A stretch of 64,000 nucleotides of DNA from Chloroflexota bacterium (GTDB lineage: Bacteria; Chloroflexota; Ktedonobacteria; Ktedonobacterales; Ktedonobacteraceae): positions 62,001 to 126,000 of the forward strand of contig CADDYT010000002.1 of NCBI GenBank assembly GCA_902810755.1, written 5' to 3'. Positions 16,622-25,286 of this stretch are shown one piece after another; the first letter of the stretch is position 1; each line of letters starts with the position of its first letter. A program made the position numbers and the translations under genes. Under the pieces are notes generated by a model. That model saw only the letters and a program-made list of their open reading frames with translations. It did not search any database and was not told where the DNA came from.

Positions 16622-17950
16622 ATGCAATCAGAAATTATGCACACAGATGTGATCGTGATCGGCGGCGGGCTGGCCGGACTCGCTACCGCCAGCTACCTTG
16701 CTCGCGCTGGCGTAGACGTGATACTGTTTGAGAAGTCGACGAACGTGGGAGGCCGTGCAGTCACGCAGAATGTTGATGGTTACTCCTTCAATCGTGGCAT
16801 ACACGCGCTGTACTGTGGCGGCCCGTTGGAAGACGCATTGCGGGAACTGGGCATCAGCTATAGCTCCGGTAGGGCGCGAGATGTCTTCGTGCTGGATCGG
16901 GGCAAACTTTACCCATTTCCCGCCAGCCTGTCTACGTTATTGAGTACCGGCTTTCTGGATGTGGGCGACAAGCTGGAAATGGCCCGCCTTTTCGCCACAC
17001 TGCCCCGGCTCAAGTCGCAGGAACTGGCAAACGTGAGCGTTCAGGACTGGCTGCGGCACGCGCTCAAACGCCCGCGAGTGCGCCAGTTTCTGGAAACCTA
17101 CGCCTGTACCGTTGTCTACAGTACCGCGCTCGATCTGGTCAGCGCGGAGGTGCTGGTGAAAAAGCTGCAACTGCTGTTAAAACACCCCGTTCTCTATATT
17201 GATGGCGGCTGGCAGACGCTGGTAGATGGGTTGCGCAGCGCGGCAGAACAGGCCGGAGCGCACATTGTGAGCGGCGCGCGCGTGGAGAGCATCGTCTACC
17301 AGAGCGAGTATGCACAGGGAGTGCGCCTGCGCGATGGTCGCATCATACGCGCCTCAGCCGTCATTATCGCGACGCCGCCACAGGATGCTGTAAAGCTGCT
17401 GGACAATGGAGCCTATCAACCGCTGCGGAAGATTGTCGATTCGCTCGTCCCGGCACAGGTGGCCTGCCTTGATGTGGCGTTGAGCCGCTTACCCGATGCG
17501 CGCTATCCCATCGTGCAAGACATGGAACACCCGCGCTTCATGGCTGTCCAGTCGGTTTACGCGCGTGTAGCGCCATCAGGGGGTGCGTTGATCCATGTTT
17601 TCAAGCAGCTTGACCCCGCGCGTCCCACCGACCCGCGTGAGGACGAGCGCGAACTGGAAGACATGCTCAATGCCGTTCAGCCGGGCTGGCGCGATGTTCT
17701 GGTCAGGCGCGTCTACCTGCCGCGCATCGAGGCTATCGGCGCGCTTCCCACTGCCAGCAGCGGCGGCTATGCTGGTCGACCGGGGCCGCGCGTACCTGGC
17801 CTCGCCAACCTCTACCTGGCAGGCGACTGGATCGGCGAAGGCTTCTTAGCCGACGCCAGCATGGGCAGCGCCCGCGAGGTCGCGCAACTGCTGCTTCGGA
17901 AACAGACAACTTTATCGGCGAAAAAGGAGGCTGTTGGCTCGGTGCAGTAG
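16622..17950 (+). CDS. FAD-dependent amine-oxidase/phytoene-desaturase-like oxidoreductase
   Basis: A 442-residue flavoprotein. ATG 16622 follows AGAAGGAG; starts further upstream would lie within the promoter. It has the dinucleotide-binding motif VIVIGGGLAGLATASYLARAG followed by FEKSTNVGGRA, and a C-terminal YLAGDWIGEGFLADASMGS that closes the FAD site. This is the NAD(P)/FAD superfamily shared by phytoene desaturases, protoporphyrinogen oxidase and amine oxidases; no carotenoid partner gene is adjacent, so the substrate is unknown. An exact ECF41 promoter precedes it, so it is the probable target of the sigma factor encoded 280 bp downstream. ECF41 targets are often small redox enzymes; this one is a larger flavoprotein. 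Confidence 0.85.
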   Translation: MQSEIMHTDVIVIGGGLAGLATASYLARAGVDVILFEKSTNVGGRAVTQNVDGYSFNRGIHALYCGGPLEDALRELGISYSSGRARDVFVLDRGKLYPFPASLSTLLSTGFLDVGDKLEMARLFATLPRLKSQELANVSVQDWLRHALKRPRVRQFLETYACTVVYSTALDLVSAEVLVKKLQLLLKHPVLYIDGGWQTLVDGLRSAAEQAGAHIVSGARVESIVYQSEYAQGVRLRDGRIIRASAVIIATPPQDAVKLLDNGAYQPLRKIVDSLVPAQVACLDVALSRLPDARYPIVQDMEHPRFMAVQSVYARVAPSGGALIHVFKQLDPARPTDPREDERELEDMLNAVQPGWRDVLVRRVYLPRIEAIGALPTASSGGYAGRPGPRVPGLANLYLAGDWIGEGFLADASMGSAREVAQLLLRKQTTLSAKKEAVGSVQ

Positions 17951-17969
17951 TCCCATCAGGGTACTCGCA

Positions 17970-18057
17970 AGGGGTACCGCTACTATGCACGCCGCTCCGC
18001 TACCGTGCCGCCACGAGTGCCGCGAACGATGATGCCGCGTATAGTAGGGGTACCCCT
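17970..18057. repeat. Imperfect inverted repeat with AGGGGTACC ends
   Basis: The segment 17970-17992 (starting AGGGGTACCGCTACTATG) is matched, inverted and with few mismatches, by 18037-18057 (ending TACCCCT). Inside are several GTGCCGC/GCCGCG units. It looks like a short palindromic mobile element or remnant of one. It lies in the 279-bp gap before the sigma gene. Confidence 0.55.
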
Positions 18058-18060
18058 CAT

Positions 18061-18129
18061 AGGCGTTAACTTCAGGCCGCCGCAGGCCACCCCCAGAGGC
18101 GTTAACTTCAGGCCGCCACAGGCCACCCC
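18061..18129. repeat. Two tandem 36-bp direct repeats
   Basis: A 33-bp unit beginning AGGCGTTAACTTCAGG occurs at 18061-18093 and 18097-18129 with one base difference (GCCGCCGCAGG against GCCGCCACAGG), at a period of 36 bp. The unit lies just upstream of the sigma-factor promoter. Confidence 0.8.
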
Positions 18130-18155
18130 TGGCGGGTACCCTGGGCCGGGTGTGT

Positions 18156-18185
18156 TTGCTGGTAAACTATTGTGTGGGCTAGAAT
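18156..18185 (+). promoter_or_regulatory. Possible promoter for the ECF41 sigma gene
   Basis: TTGCTG (18156-18161) and TAGAAT (18180-18185) are 18 bp apart and would start transcription near 18192, about 38 bp before GTG 18230. No ECF41-type motif is present here, so autoregulation is not indicated. Confidence 0.4.
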
Positions 18186-18229
18186 AAAGATCAAGAATAG
18201 AAAAACATGTACTGGAGCTTTGATATCTC

Positions 18230-19123
18230 GTGAAAAATCCAGAAAATACGACGCAGATCTTCAACCAGTATCGGGTCTTACTCTTTTCCATTGCCTATCG
18301 CATGCTGGGCAGCGCCACGGATGCCGAAGATATTGTGCAGGAAGCTTTTTTGCGCTGGCTGCAAGCGAATGATGAGGAGATTCAGTCGCCCAAAGCCTTC
18401 CTTTCGACGGTGGTGACGCGGCTGTGCATCGACCAGTTGCGTTCGGCCAGGGCGCAGCGCGAACTCTATGTTGGCCCCTGGTTGCCTGAGCCTCTATTGA
18501 CAGATCAGAGGCAAGACCTGACCGAGACGGCGGCGCTGGCCGAGTCACTCTCCTTCGCCTTTCTGGTGATGCTGGAAAATCTGGGGCCGCTGGAACGCGC
18601 CGTCTTTCTGCTGCGCGAGGTCTTCGATTATGACTACGCCGAAATCGCGGCCATCGTGGGCAAAAGCGAGGCCAATTGCCGCCAGGTATTTCACCGCGCC
18701 CACCAGCACCTTGCGCAGCGCCGCCCGCGTTTTGAGGTCTCTCGCGAGCAGCAGGAACGCATTACTTCCCAGTTCTTGCATGCCAGCCTCGGCGGCGACA
18801 TGCAGGGCCTGCTGAATCTTCTCGCCGAAGACGTCGTTTTCGCGGCAGACAGCGGCGGCAAAGCCTGGGCCGGCCTCAAACCCGTTCATGGAGCCGACAG
18901 GGTGGCTCGTGGCGTGCTTGGCGGCCGCCGCTTCCTGCCAGTTGGCATCCAGGGCAGCATCGAAGAGGTCAACGGCCAGCCTGCGATTGTGGGATATGTG
19001 GATGGTCGCCCTACCATCGTCGTACTTCTCTACATCGAGGATGGGCTTATTCGCAGAGTCTATCAGGTTGTGAACCCGGACAAGCTACACTGGCTGGGTC
19101 GGCAGCAAGGGGAAAAAGGGTGA
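18230..19123 (+). CDS. ECF41-family RNA polymerase sigma factor with SnoaL-like domain
   Basis: A 297-residue sigma factor starting at GTG 18230. Region 2 covers about residues 8-75 (RMLGSATDAEDIVQEAFLRW), region 4 about 112-168 (LGPLERAVFLLREVFDYDY), and the last 120 residues are a SnoaL-like fold. All hallmarks of group ECF41 are seen: WLPEP in the linker, a DGGGK-like DSGGK, and NPDKL near the C-terminus. In this group the fused C-terminal domain replaces an anti-sigma factor and adjusts activity. The exact ECF41 promoter upstream of the FAD oxidoreductase gives it a target. The signal sensed is unknown. Confidence 0.93.
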   Translation: MKNPENTTQIFNQYRVLLFSIAYRMLGSATDAEDIVQEAFLRWLQANDEEIQSPKAFLSTVVTRLCIDQLRSARAQRELYVGPWLPEPLLTDQRQDLTETAALAESLSFAFLVMLENLGPLERAVFLLREVFDYDYAEIAAIVGKSEANCRQVFHRAHQHLAQRRPRFEVSREQQERITSQFLHASLGGDMQGLLNLLAEDVVFAADSGGKAWAGLKPVHGADRVARGVLGGRRFLPVGIQGSIEEVNGQPAIVGYVDGRPTIVVLLYIEDGLIRRVYQVVNPDKLHWLGRQQGEKG

Positions 19124-19318
19124 CACGCCAGAAGCTGCCCAGGCAGTTCGCGGAAAGCGTCGTTGCCGTCTATGCAGGTCCGGCATGCTATTAACGGACG
19201 CTGAAGCAGCATTGTGCGGGAAACCGGACACAGAGGCCGGTGTGGTACCATAAAGGTGATAATGAAATTGTACTCTCAAGTTTGAGAAAACAGGCAGTTT
19301 TAGAGAGGAAAACGCATG

Positions 19319-20179
19319 AAACTGAGCTTTGGTATCAAAACGGCACAGCAGTTCACCGACTACGATAGCATCCTGCGTGTCTGGAAAGAGGCAGATACTA
19401 TTCCCGTTATCGAACATGCCTGGGATTTTGACCACTTTATCCCGCTTGGCCCTGATTCAACCGGTACGCAGTTGGAGGGGTGGACGCTGCTGGCGGCGCT
19501 GGCGGCACAGACAGAACGCCTGCGCGTGGGCCTGATGGTCACGGGTAATACCTACCGTCATCCCGCCGTTCTTGCTAACATGGGTGCAACTGTCGATGTG
19601 ATCTCGCATGGACGGCTGGATTTCGGCATTGGCGCGGGCTGGAACGAGCTTGAGAGCAATATGTACGGCATTCCTCTCTACACGCCGGGAGAGCGCATCC
19701 GGCGGCTTGGCGAGGCGTGCGAAGTGATCAAATTGCTGTGGACGGAACCTGTCGCGAATTTCGATGGCAAATATTACCAGCTCAAGGATGCGCGCTGCGA
19801 GCCGAAGCCTGTGCAGAAACCGTACCCGCCCTTTGTGATCGGCGGTAGCGGCGAGCAGTTGACCCTGCGCGTCGTGGCAAAATACGCCAATGTCTGGAAC
19901 TTTTCTGGTGGCAGCGTTGATCTCTTCAAGCACAAACAGGAGGTGCTGGATAGCTATTGCAGGGAGATCGGGCGCGACCCCGCCAGCATCCAACGCTCTA
20001 TTCAGATAAGGATGAACTACGACGACCTGGGTTCGAGCGTTGAGAGCATTCGCCCCTACATTGAAGCGGGAGCCACACACATCATCCTCAATCTGACCGC
20101 GCCGTATCCCGAAGACATCGTCCACGGGCTGGCGGAGCAGGTGGTCGCGCCACTAAACGCGGAGTTTGAGGGCAGGTAG
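19319..20179 (+). CDS. LLM-class (F420-dependent) oxidoreductase
   Basis: A luciferase-like TIM-barrel protein of about 287 residues; ATG 19316 follows AGAGAGGAAAACGC (the first complete codon after it is at 19319). Motifs are GIKTAQQFTDYDSI, VTGNTYRHPAVLANMGATVDVISHGRLDFGIGAGW split across the barrel, and PFVIGGSGEQLTLRVVAKYA, typical of F420-dependent members. The reaction is not predictable. A palindrome TCTCAA-GT-TTGAGA at 19274-19287, 28 bp before the start, could be an operator. It may be functionally linked to the sigma factor by adjacency, but no ECF41 promoter precedes it. Confidence 0.85.
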   Translation, partial: KLSFGIKTAQQFTDYDSILRVWKEADTIPVIEHAWDFDHFIPLGPDSTGTQLEGWTLLAALAAQTERLRVGLMVTGNTYRHPAVLANMGATVDVISHGRLDFGIGAGWNELESNMYGIPLYTPGERIRRLGEACEVIKLLWTEPVANFDGKYYQLKDARCEPKPVQKPYPPFVIGGSGEQLTLRVVAKYANVWNFSGGSVDLFKHKQEVLDSYCREIGRDPASIQRSIQIRMNYDDLGSSVESIRPYIEAGATHIILNLTAPYPEDIVHGLAEQVVAPLNAEFEGR

Positions 20180-20211
20180 GTTAAGAGGTGCTTTTATCAG
20201 GATGCAAAGAA

Positions 20212-20241
20212 GGGGAGAGTGCAACAGATTGCGCTCTCCCC
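20212..20241 (-). terminator. Terminator of the 89-residue minus-strand gene
   Basis: GGGGAGAG-T-GCAA and TTGC-G-CTCTCCCC make a 13-bp stem with a CAGA tetraloop. On the minus strand it is followed by TTCTTTG, and it lies 33 bp after the stop of the small gene; it would also serve the convergent LLM gene. Confidence 0.65.
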
Positions 20242-20273
20242 TGTGTTGACAGCCTCATGCACCGGCGCTGCTA

Positions 20274-20543
20274 CTACGCGCTATTCGTGTACTGATCGGT
20301 TCCCAGATCATTGGTTGGCCCTTGATGGGCATAGTCGCCTGATCCTATATCAGTACCCGCCCCTGGCGCTTTACCCCAGCCGGGCTGTTGTTTCACATCG
20401 CGATCAATGCGCGCCTTTATCTCATCTGCTCGTTTGCGATCTTCTTCGGTAATTGCTGGCAGCCCCTGTTCCGCCTGCGGACGCTCCTGTTCAGGAGTTG
20501 CTGGCTGTGTCACGTTGGGCTGCGGATTATCCTGCTGTGTCAT
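20274..20543 (-). CDS. Small hydrophilic protein of unknown function
   Basis: An 89-residue protein with a very good ribosome site (GGAAAGGAGCT, ten bases before ATG 20543). It is rich in Gln, Pro, Asp and Glu, has no cysteine, membrane segment or recognised domain, and is probably disordered except for a short charged helix (ITEEDRKRADEIKARIDRD). The C-terminal half is Gly-rich. The composition resembles small stress or spore-type hydrophilins, but this is only a resemblance. Confidence 0.7.
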   Translation of the reverse strand: MTQQDNPQPNVTQPATPEQERPQAEQGLPAITEEDRKRADEIKARIDRDVKQQPGWGKAPGAGTDIGSGDYAHQGPTNDLGTDQYTNSA

Positions 20544-20718
20544 GTTTGTCTCAGCTCCTTTCCTGTCAGGAATAATGTCCGCTTCTTAGAGACGACACAC
20601 TATCCTTCGTAGGGCAGACACGAGTAAGCCTGTCTACAGGTTTCATATGCGAGAAGCCTTTTTTCATGGCCCTCTATGTATTAGCCGAATCTCCACAGCC
20701 TGGCAGGAGAGCTTTCTG

Positions 20719-21744
20719 TCAGGCCAGATCAGGGTTGGTTTGTGCGGCCTTCAAGTAGCGTGCAACCAGTTCGATGACCAGGAAGTGATCGTCGATGGTG
20801 TGGCCTGGACGGGGAACGGGGTACATGATGGGGTAGACGTTTCGCTCCATCATCCAGCGCAGTTTCTGACGGCGCCGCTCGACGGAACCCATGACGGCGA
20901 ACTTTTCGACCATAGCGTCGCTGACGAGGCGGCTGGCGCCGGTGAAATCACGGGATTGCCAGGCGGCCTGCACCTGCTTTGCCTCTGCTCCGTAGCCTGA
21001 GATGTCGGCAATATGATGGTAGTGGGGTGAGGCGAAATAGAAGGCCAGACCGCGACGCATCGCTTCCACGCTGGCATCGTCCTCACCGGCCATCATTGTC
21101 AGGGTGAAGAGTTTGACCTCTGCGGGGTCGCGGCCTGCCGCCCCGGCTTCCCGCCGGATGATGCCTGTAAACTCTTCATAAGATTCTTCTGTCAGCCAGT
21201 TGGTAATCAGGCCGTCGGCTACGCGAGCGGCAAGCCCTACCATTTTCGGGTTGAGGGCGGAGAGATAGAGAAATACAGGGCCATCGAGAGGCCCTTCGCG
21301 AAAGCGGAAATCCTGCACGTGGAACCACCGCCCCTCATACGAGAAACGCTGGCTGGTCAGCAGCCCTCGGATGATCTCCACCGTCTCGCGGGCGCGCGCC
21401 AGAGGACGCTCGATCTTGACGCCATGTCCTCGTTCCGTGAAGCCAATGCCGCCGGTTCCCACTCCAAAATGGATGAATCGCCTGTCGCTCATCCGATAGA
21501 GCGTGCTGGCCCCAAGCGCCAGCAGGGTGGGTGTGCGCGAGTAAAAGTTGAGAATGGAGGTGCCTAGCTTGATGCGCTGCGTATCCCGCGCCACCGAGGT
21601 CAGGACGCTGAATCCCTCTTTCCCCGATTCTTCCGTGATCCAGAAGCCTTCGTAGCCAAGCGATTCGGCTGCCTGTGCGTAACGCGAAATCTCTTCCATC
21701 GGCATGTCGCCGGTATGCAGCATGACCCCGATATTTCCTAACAC
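20719..21744 (-). CDS. LLM-class flavin/F420-dependent oxidoreductase
   Basis: A 341-residue luciferase-family protein. GTG 21744 is chosen because AAGGAGG ends four bases before it; the upstream TTG at 21759 would place that site inside the gene. Motifs are GYEGFWITEESGKEGFSVL, LGTSILNFYSRTPTLLALGA and FGVGTGGIG, with PVFLYLSALNPKMVGLAARVADG, typical of F420-dependent methylenetetrahydromethanopterin-reductase-like members. It is divergent from the BadH-like/ligase/crotonase genes and may feed or finish the same pathway; this is inference. Confidence 0.85.
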   Translation of the reverse strand: MLGNIGVMLHTGDMPMEEISRYAQAAESLGYEGFWITEESGKEGFSVLTSVARDTQRIKLGTSILNFYSRTPTLLALGASTLYRMSDRRFIHFGVGTGGIGFTERGHGVKIERPLARARETVEIIRGLLTSQRFSYEGRWFHVQDFRFREGPLDGPVFLYLSALNPKMVGLAARVADGLITNWLTEESYEEFTGIIRREAGAAGRDPAEVKLFTLTMMAGEDDASVEAMRRGLAFYFASPHYHHIADISGYGAEAKQVQAAWQSRDFTGASRLVSDAMVEKFAVMGSVERRRQKLRWMMERNVYPIMYPVPRPGHTIDDHFLVIELVARYLKAAQTNPDLA

Positions 21745-21890
21745 ATCCCCTCCTTGCAAATAATCTGATCATGGTGGATGAATGTTCTCACTGTAGCATA
21801 TCACACTCAGCTTTTCAATGTACTCATGCCGATGTGTCATGTTTCGCGGCCCCGGCATGGCGGTTTGTAATGGCTTCCTGCCGCTTTTTT

Positions 21891-21927
21891 CTCAACAGGA
21901 TATGCTACAATAAGGTATTCTGTTGAG
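21891..21927. promoter_or_regulatory. Candidate operator over the promoter of the acyl-CoA cluster
   Basis: CTCAACAG (21891-21898) and CTGTTGAG (21920-21927) form a perfect inverted repeat centred on a -10-like TACAAT (21906-21911). The arms extend with matching flanks (ATA inside). It lies 50-90 bp before the SDR start and suits a repressor that covers the polymerase site. Confidence 0.45.
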
Positions 21928-21978
21928 GAAGCCGGAAATTGTATCGGCGAAATTGACTGAGAATTGGAAGGAGTTGTA

Positions 21979-22725
21979 ATGGGAAGACTTGATGGCAAGG
22001 TAGCCATCGTCACCGGAGCGGGACGAGGCATCGGGCGAGGTATCGCGGAGAAGCTCGCTGCCGAAGGGGCGAAGGTGGTTGCTGCGGATGTCAATGAGCA
22101 GACAGCGCGGGAAACGGCGCAGGCTCTCGGCGGCGAGGCAATCGGGCTGCGTGCGGATGTCACGTCGAGGGAATCGGTTGTGGCGATGGTGAGCGCGGTT
22201 GTGGAGCGTTTTGGGCGCATCGATGCGCTGGTCAACAACGCCGGCTGGGACAAGGTGGGGCCGTTTTTGCAAAGCAAGGAGACCGACTGGGAAAAGGTCA
22301 TTGCGATCAACCTCTATGGGACCCTCAATTGTTGCAAGGCCGTGTTGCCGGTGATGGTGAATCAAGGCTATGGGAAGGTGGTCAACATCAGTTCGGATGC
22401 TGGCAGGGTTGGCTCATCCGGGGAAGCGGTTTACTCGGCGGCAAAGGGCGGCATCATCGCTTTCACCAAGACGCTTGCCCGTGAGATGGCGCGTTACCGG
22501 ATCAATGTCAACTGCGTTTGCCCCGGTCCCGCCGATACTCCCCTGTTCGCTGAGCTTGGCGAGGATAATCCAAAGCTCAGGGAGGCCTTAGAGAAGGCGA
22601 TCCCGTTTCGCCGCCTGGCCCGTCCGCAAGATATCGCGAACGCGGTGGCTTTTCTCGTTTCAGATGAGGCAGAGTACATTACCGGTCAAACTCTCAGCGT
22701 GAGTGGCGGTTTGACAATGGCTTGA
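21979..22725 (+). CDS. SDR dehydrogenase, BadH-like (2-hydroxycyclohexanecarboxyl-CoA dehydrogenase type)
   Basis: A 248-residue short-chain dehydrogenase; ATG 21979 follows GGAAGGAG. It has the NAD site TGAGRGIGRG (12-21), NNAG, the catalytic Ser in ISSDAGRVGSSGEAVYSAAKG and the YSAAK Tyr/Lys pair. Several stretches (NNAGWD, AVLPVMV, SDAGRVGSSGEAVY, ITGQTLSVSGGLTM) resemble BadH, the alicyclic hydroxyacyl-CoA dehydrogenase of Rhodopseudomonas, more than FabG. The acyl-CoA ligase and crotonase that follow support a role in beta-oxidation of a cyclic or branched acid. A generic 3-oxoacyl reductase remains possible. Confidence 0.82.
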   Translation: MGRLDGKVAIVTGAGRGIGRGIAEKLAAEGAKVVAADVNEQTARETAQALGGEAIGLRADVTSRESVVAMVSAVVERFGRIDALVNNAGWDKVGPFLQSKETDWEKVIAINLYGTLNCCKAVLPVMVNQGYGKVVNISSDAGRVGSSGEAVYSAAKGGIIAFTKTLAREMARYRINVNCVCPGPADTPLFAELGEDNPKLREALEKAIPFRRLARPQDIANAVAFLVSDEAEYITGQTLSVSGGLTMA

Positions 22726-22750
22726 TTGTATCTACAGGGAGGTAGAGAAG

Positions 22751-24457
22751 ATGACAGCGTATGACCCGGCAGCGTACCGGGAGTATTTTGAACATGACTT
22801 CACCTATCTCGCCGGTTTCCGGCGCAACACTCAACGCTACGCCAACCGCGTGGCGATGCACTGCCCGCTGACCGATAGAAGCTGGACCTATGCGGAACTG
22901 GGCGCACAGGTCGACCGACTGGCGACCGGCCTGATCGAGGCAGGAGTACAGCCGGGGGATATCGTCGTCTACCAGTTGTACAATTGCCCCGAATTCGCTC
23001 AACTCTATCTGGCGACGCAGGCATGCGGCGCAACAGGCGCACCGATCAACTTCCGACTTGCTCCGGGCGAGACTGCCTATATTCTCGATGACAGCCGACC
23101 GAAGGTTTTTGTCTACGATACCGCTCTTGGAGCGAACGCACAGGCAGCCCTCGAGCGCGCCGAACATCGTCCTGATCTCGTGGTGGCCGTTGGCGAAGGC
23201 GAACCGATGGCCGGGGCCGGGAAATTCACGGTGACTCGCTTCGAGGAACTCTTTGCCGCCGAGGCACACCTGCCCCCGATCTCGCGTACCATCTACGAAG
23301 AGACTACCCGCCTCTATACTTCTGGCACCACCGGTATGCCCAAAGGTGTGCCGTTGAGCAGTATCGTCGAGATTTTCACCGCGCACGATGTGATTATGCA
23401 CTTTCCACTGGCGCTGGAGGATCGCACGCTCAACATGACACCCTGGTTCCATCGTGGCGGCCTCTACTCCGGCGGGCCAAATCCCGTCTTCTACCTGGGC
23501 GCGCAGGTGGTGCCGATGCGGGCCTTCAATCCCGAACTCTGCCTGGATTACGTGGAGCGTTTCGGACTTACCTATCTTATCGGCGCGCCCACGAATCTGG
23601 CCATGCTGGCTCGCGTGCAGGCCGAGCGGCCCCGTGATCTGTCCAGCCTGCGCGGTATCGTCACTATGGGATCTCCGCTCGAGCGCGAGGCAGCCCTGCG
23701 CTACCAGAAGTTGCTCAGTCCGAGGATTTTCAACGGCTATGGCACCACCGAAGCTTTCTGGAACACCTTCCTGCGTCCTGCCGATCTGCCTGAACATGCT
23801 GGCAGCGCCGGACGGGCCTGCACCGACGACGATGTCGCGGTAGTGAAGGTATTTGAGGACAGGCTGGCCGAACCGGAGGAACTGGCCGCGCAAGATGGCA
23901 CGGAGATCGGTGAGGTGATTGTGCGCTCACCGAAGTGCGGTTATGCCTACGCCAACTCGCCGGAGGAGCAGGCCGCTAAATTCCACAACGGCTGGCTCTA
24001 CATCGGCGACCTGGCTACCTGGGATGCCGAGCGGTTCGTGACGATTGTCGGGCGTAAGGACGATATGCTCATCACCGGCGGCGAGAACGTGCATCCCGTA
24101 CAGGTTGAGGAGGCGCTCAACCAGCACCCCGGCATCAGGGACTCGCTGGTGATCGGCGTGCCGCACGAGAAGTGGGGGCAACTCGTGGTCGCCTACGTCG
24201 TGCGCGCTGATCCCGCGCTGACCGCTGCCGACTGCGAGCGGCACTGCCGCCAGCACCCGATGCTGGCCGCCTACAAAAGGCCCCGCGCCTACCGCTTCGT
24301 CGATGATCTCCCGCTTACCGCAACCGGGAAGAAGATGCACTATCGAGCCGCGCAACAGGCCGCGACAGAATACGCGCAGGGCCTTTTCGAGATCGTAGAA
24401 CCTGGCCAGGCGAGCGGCAATAGCGAGCAGCAGCAGGAGAGGAGACCCGGCGCGTGA
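22751..24457 (+). CDS. Acyl-CoA synthetase (AMP-forming)
   Basis: A 568-residue ANL-superfamily ligase; ATG 22751 follows GAGGTAGAGAAG. The phosphate loop is LYTSGTTGMPKG (near residue 192), with NGYGTTEAFWN (A5), YIGDLATWD (A7) and GRKDDMLITGGENV (A8), and the C-terminal lysine in LTATGKKMHYR. It would activate a carboxylic acid with ATP and CoA to give the substrate for the SDR and crotonase of the same operon. Motifs do not fix the acid; the BadH-like neighbour suggests an alicyclic one. It is 25 bp after the SDR and overlaps the crotonase start by 4 bp. Confidence 0.9.
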   Translation: MTAYDPAAYREYFEHDFTYLAGFRRNTQRYANRVAMHCPLTDRSWTYAELGAQVDRLATGLIEAGVQPGDIVVYQLYNCPEFAQLYLATQACGATGAPINFRLAPGETAYILDDSRPKVFVYDTALGANAQAALERAEHRPDLVVAVGEGEPMAGAGKFTVTRFEELFAAEAHLPPISRTIYEETTRLYTSGTTGMPKGVPLSSIVEIFTAHDVIMHFPLALEDRTLNMTPWFHRGGLYSGGPNPVFYLGAQVVPMRAFNPELCLDYVERFGLTYLIGAPTNLAMLARVQAERPRDLSSLRGIVTMGSPLEREAALRYQKLLSPRIFNGYGTTEAFWNTFLRPADLPEHAGSAGRACTDDDVAVVKVFEDRLAEPEELAAQDGTEIGEVIVRSPKCGYAYANSPEEQAAKFHNGWLYIGDLATWDAERFVTIVGRKDDMLITGGENVHPVQVEEALNQHPGIRDSLVIGVPHEKWGQLVVAYVVRADPALTAADCERHCRQHPMLAAYKRPRAYRFVDDLPLTATGKKMHYRAAQQAATEYAQGLFEIVEPGQASGNSEQQQERRPGA

Positions 24458-25263
24458 CATATAGCGACTACCAACGGCTGCTCTTTGAGCGACGCGAGAA
24501 CGGTGTTCTGTTAATCACGCTCAATCGCCCGGAGAAGTATAACGCCACCGACGAGGTGATGCATAGCGAACTTGCCAGGGTCTGGACAGATGTTTCCGCC
24601 GATCCTGAGACGCGCGTGGCGGTGGTCACAGGCGCGGGGAAGGCGTTTTCTGCCGGTGGAGACCTGGAAATGGTGCAGCGCATGGCCGGTGACTACGACC
24701 GCGTGGCGCACATGCTGACGGAGATGAGCGATCTGGTCTATAACCTGGTGAACTGCGAGAAGCCGGTGGTCTCGGCCATCAACGGGGTCGCGGTCGGCGC
24801 CGGGCTGGTGGTGGCGCTGCTGGCCGATATCTCGATCTGCGCTGAGGACGCGCTGCTCGGTGACGGCCATATCAAGCTGGGCGTCGCCGCAGGCGACCAC
24901 GCGGCGATCATCTGGCCGTTGCTGGCCGGTTTTGCGAAAGCGCGCTACTATCTGCTGACCGGTGAGATGCTCAGCGGGGCGGAGGCGGAACGGCTCGGTA
25001 TGGTCAGTAAGGCGGTGCCGCGCGAGCGCGTGCTGGCAGAGGCATTAGCGGTTGCGCAGACGCTCGCCAGCGGCCCGCAGCAGGCTATTCGCTGGACGAA
25101 GCGCGCGCTCAACAACTGGCTGAAGACGGCAGGCCCCATCTTCGACCAGTCTGCCGCCTACGAGATGCTCGGCTTCATGAGTCCTGATGTCATCGAAGGC
25201 GCCGCCGCGCTGCGTGAGAAGCGACCGCCGCGTTTCCCTTCCGCCCATTCGCCTGACGCATGA
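24454..25263 (+). CDS. Enoyl-CoA hydratase/isomerase family protein
   Basis: A 269-residue crotonase starting at GTG 24454, overlapping the ligase stop (GTGA). The oxyanion-hole segments are [12 protein letters not shown] and [17 protein letters not shown]. In the region of the two catalytic glutamates of rat hydratase it reads [14 protein letters not shown], so at least one of them is replaced; the protein could be an isomerase, a ring-opening hydrolase or a hydratase with altered chemistry. As the third gene of the unit it should act on the CoA thioester made by the ligase. Confidence 0.88.
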   Translation: MTYSDYQRLLFERRENGVLLITLNRPEKYNATDEVMHSELARVWTDVSADPETRVAVVTGAGKAFSAGGDLEMVQRMAGDYDRVAHMLTEMSDLVYNLVNCEKPVVSAINGVAVGAGLVVALLADISICAEDALLGDGHIKLGVAAGDHAAIIWPLLAGFAKARYYLLTGEMLSGAEAERLGMVSKAVPRERVLAEALAVAQTLASGPQQAIRWTKRALNNWLKTAGPIFDQSAAYEMLGFMSPDVIEGAAALREKRPPRFPSAHSPDA

Positions 25264-25286
25264 GGCGAGCTGCACGCTCTGCACTG

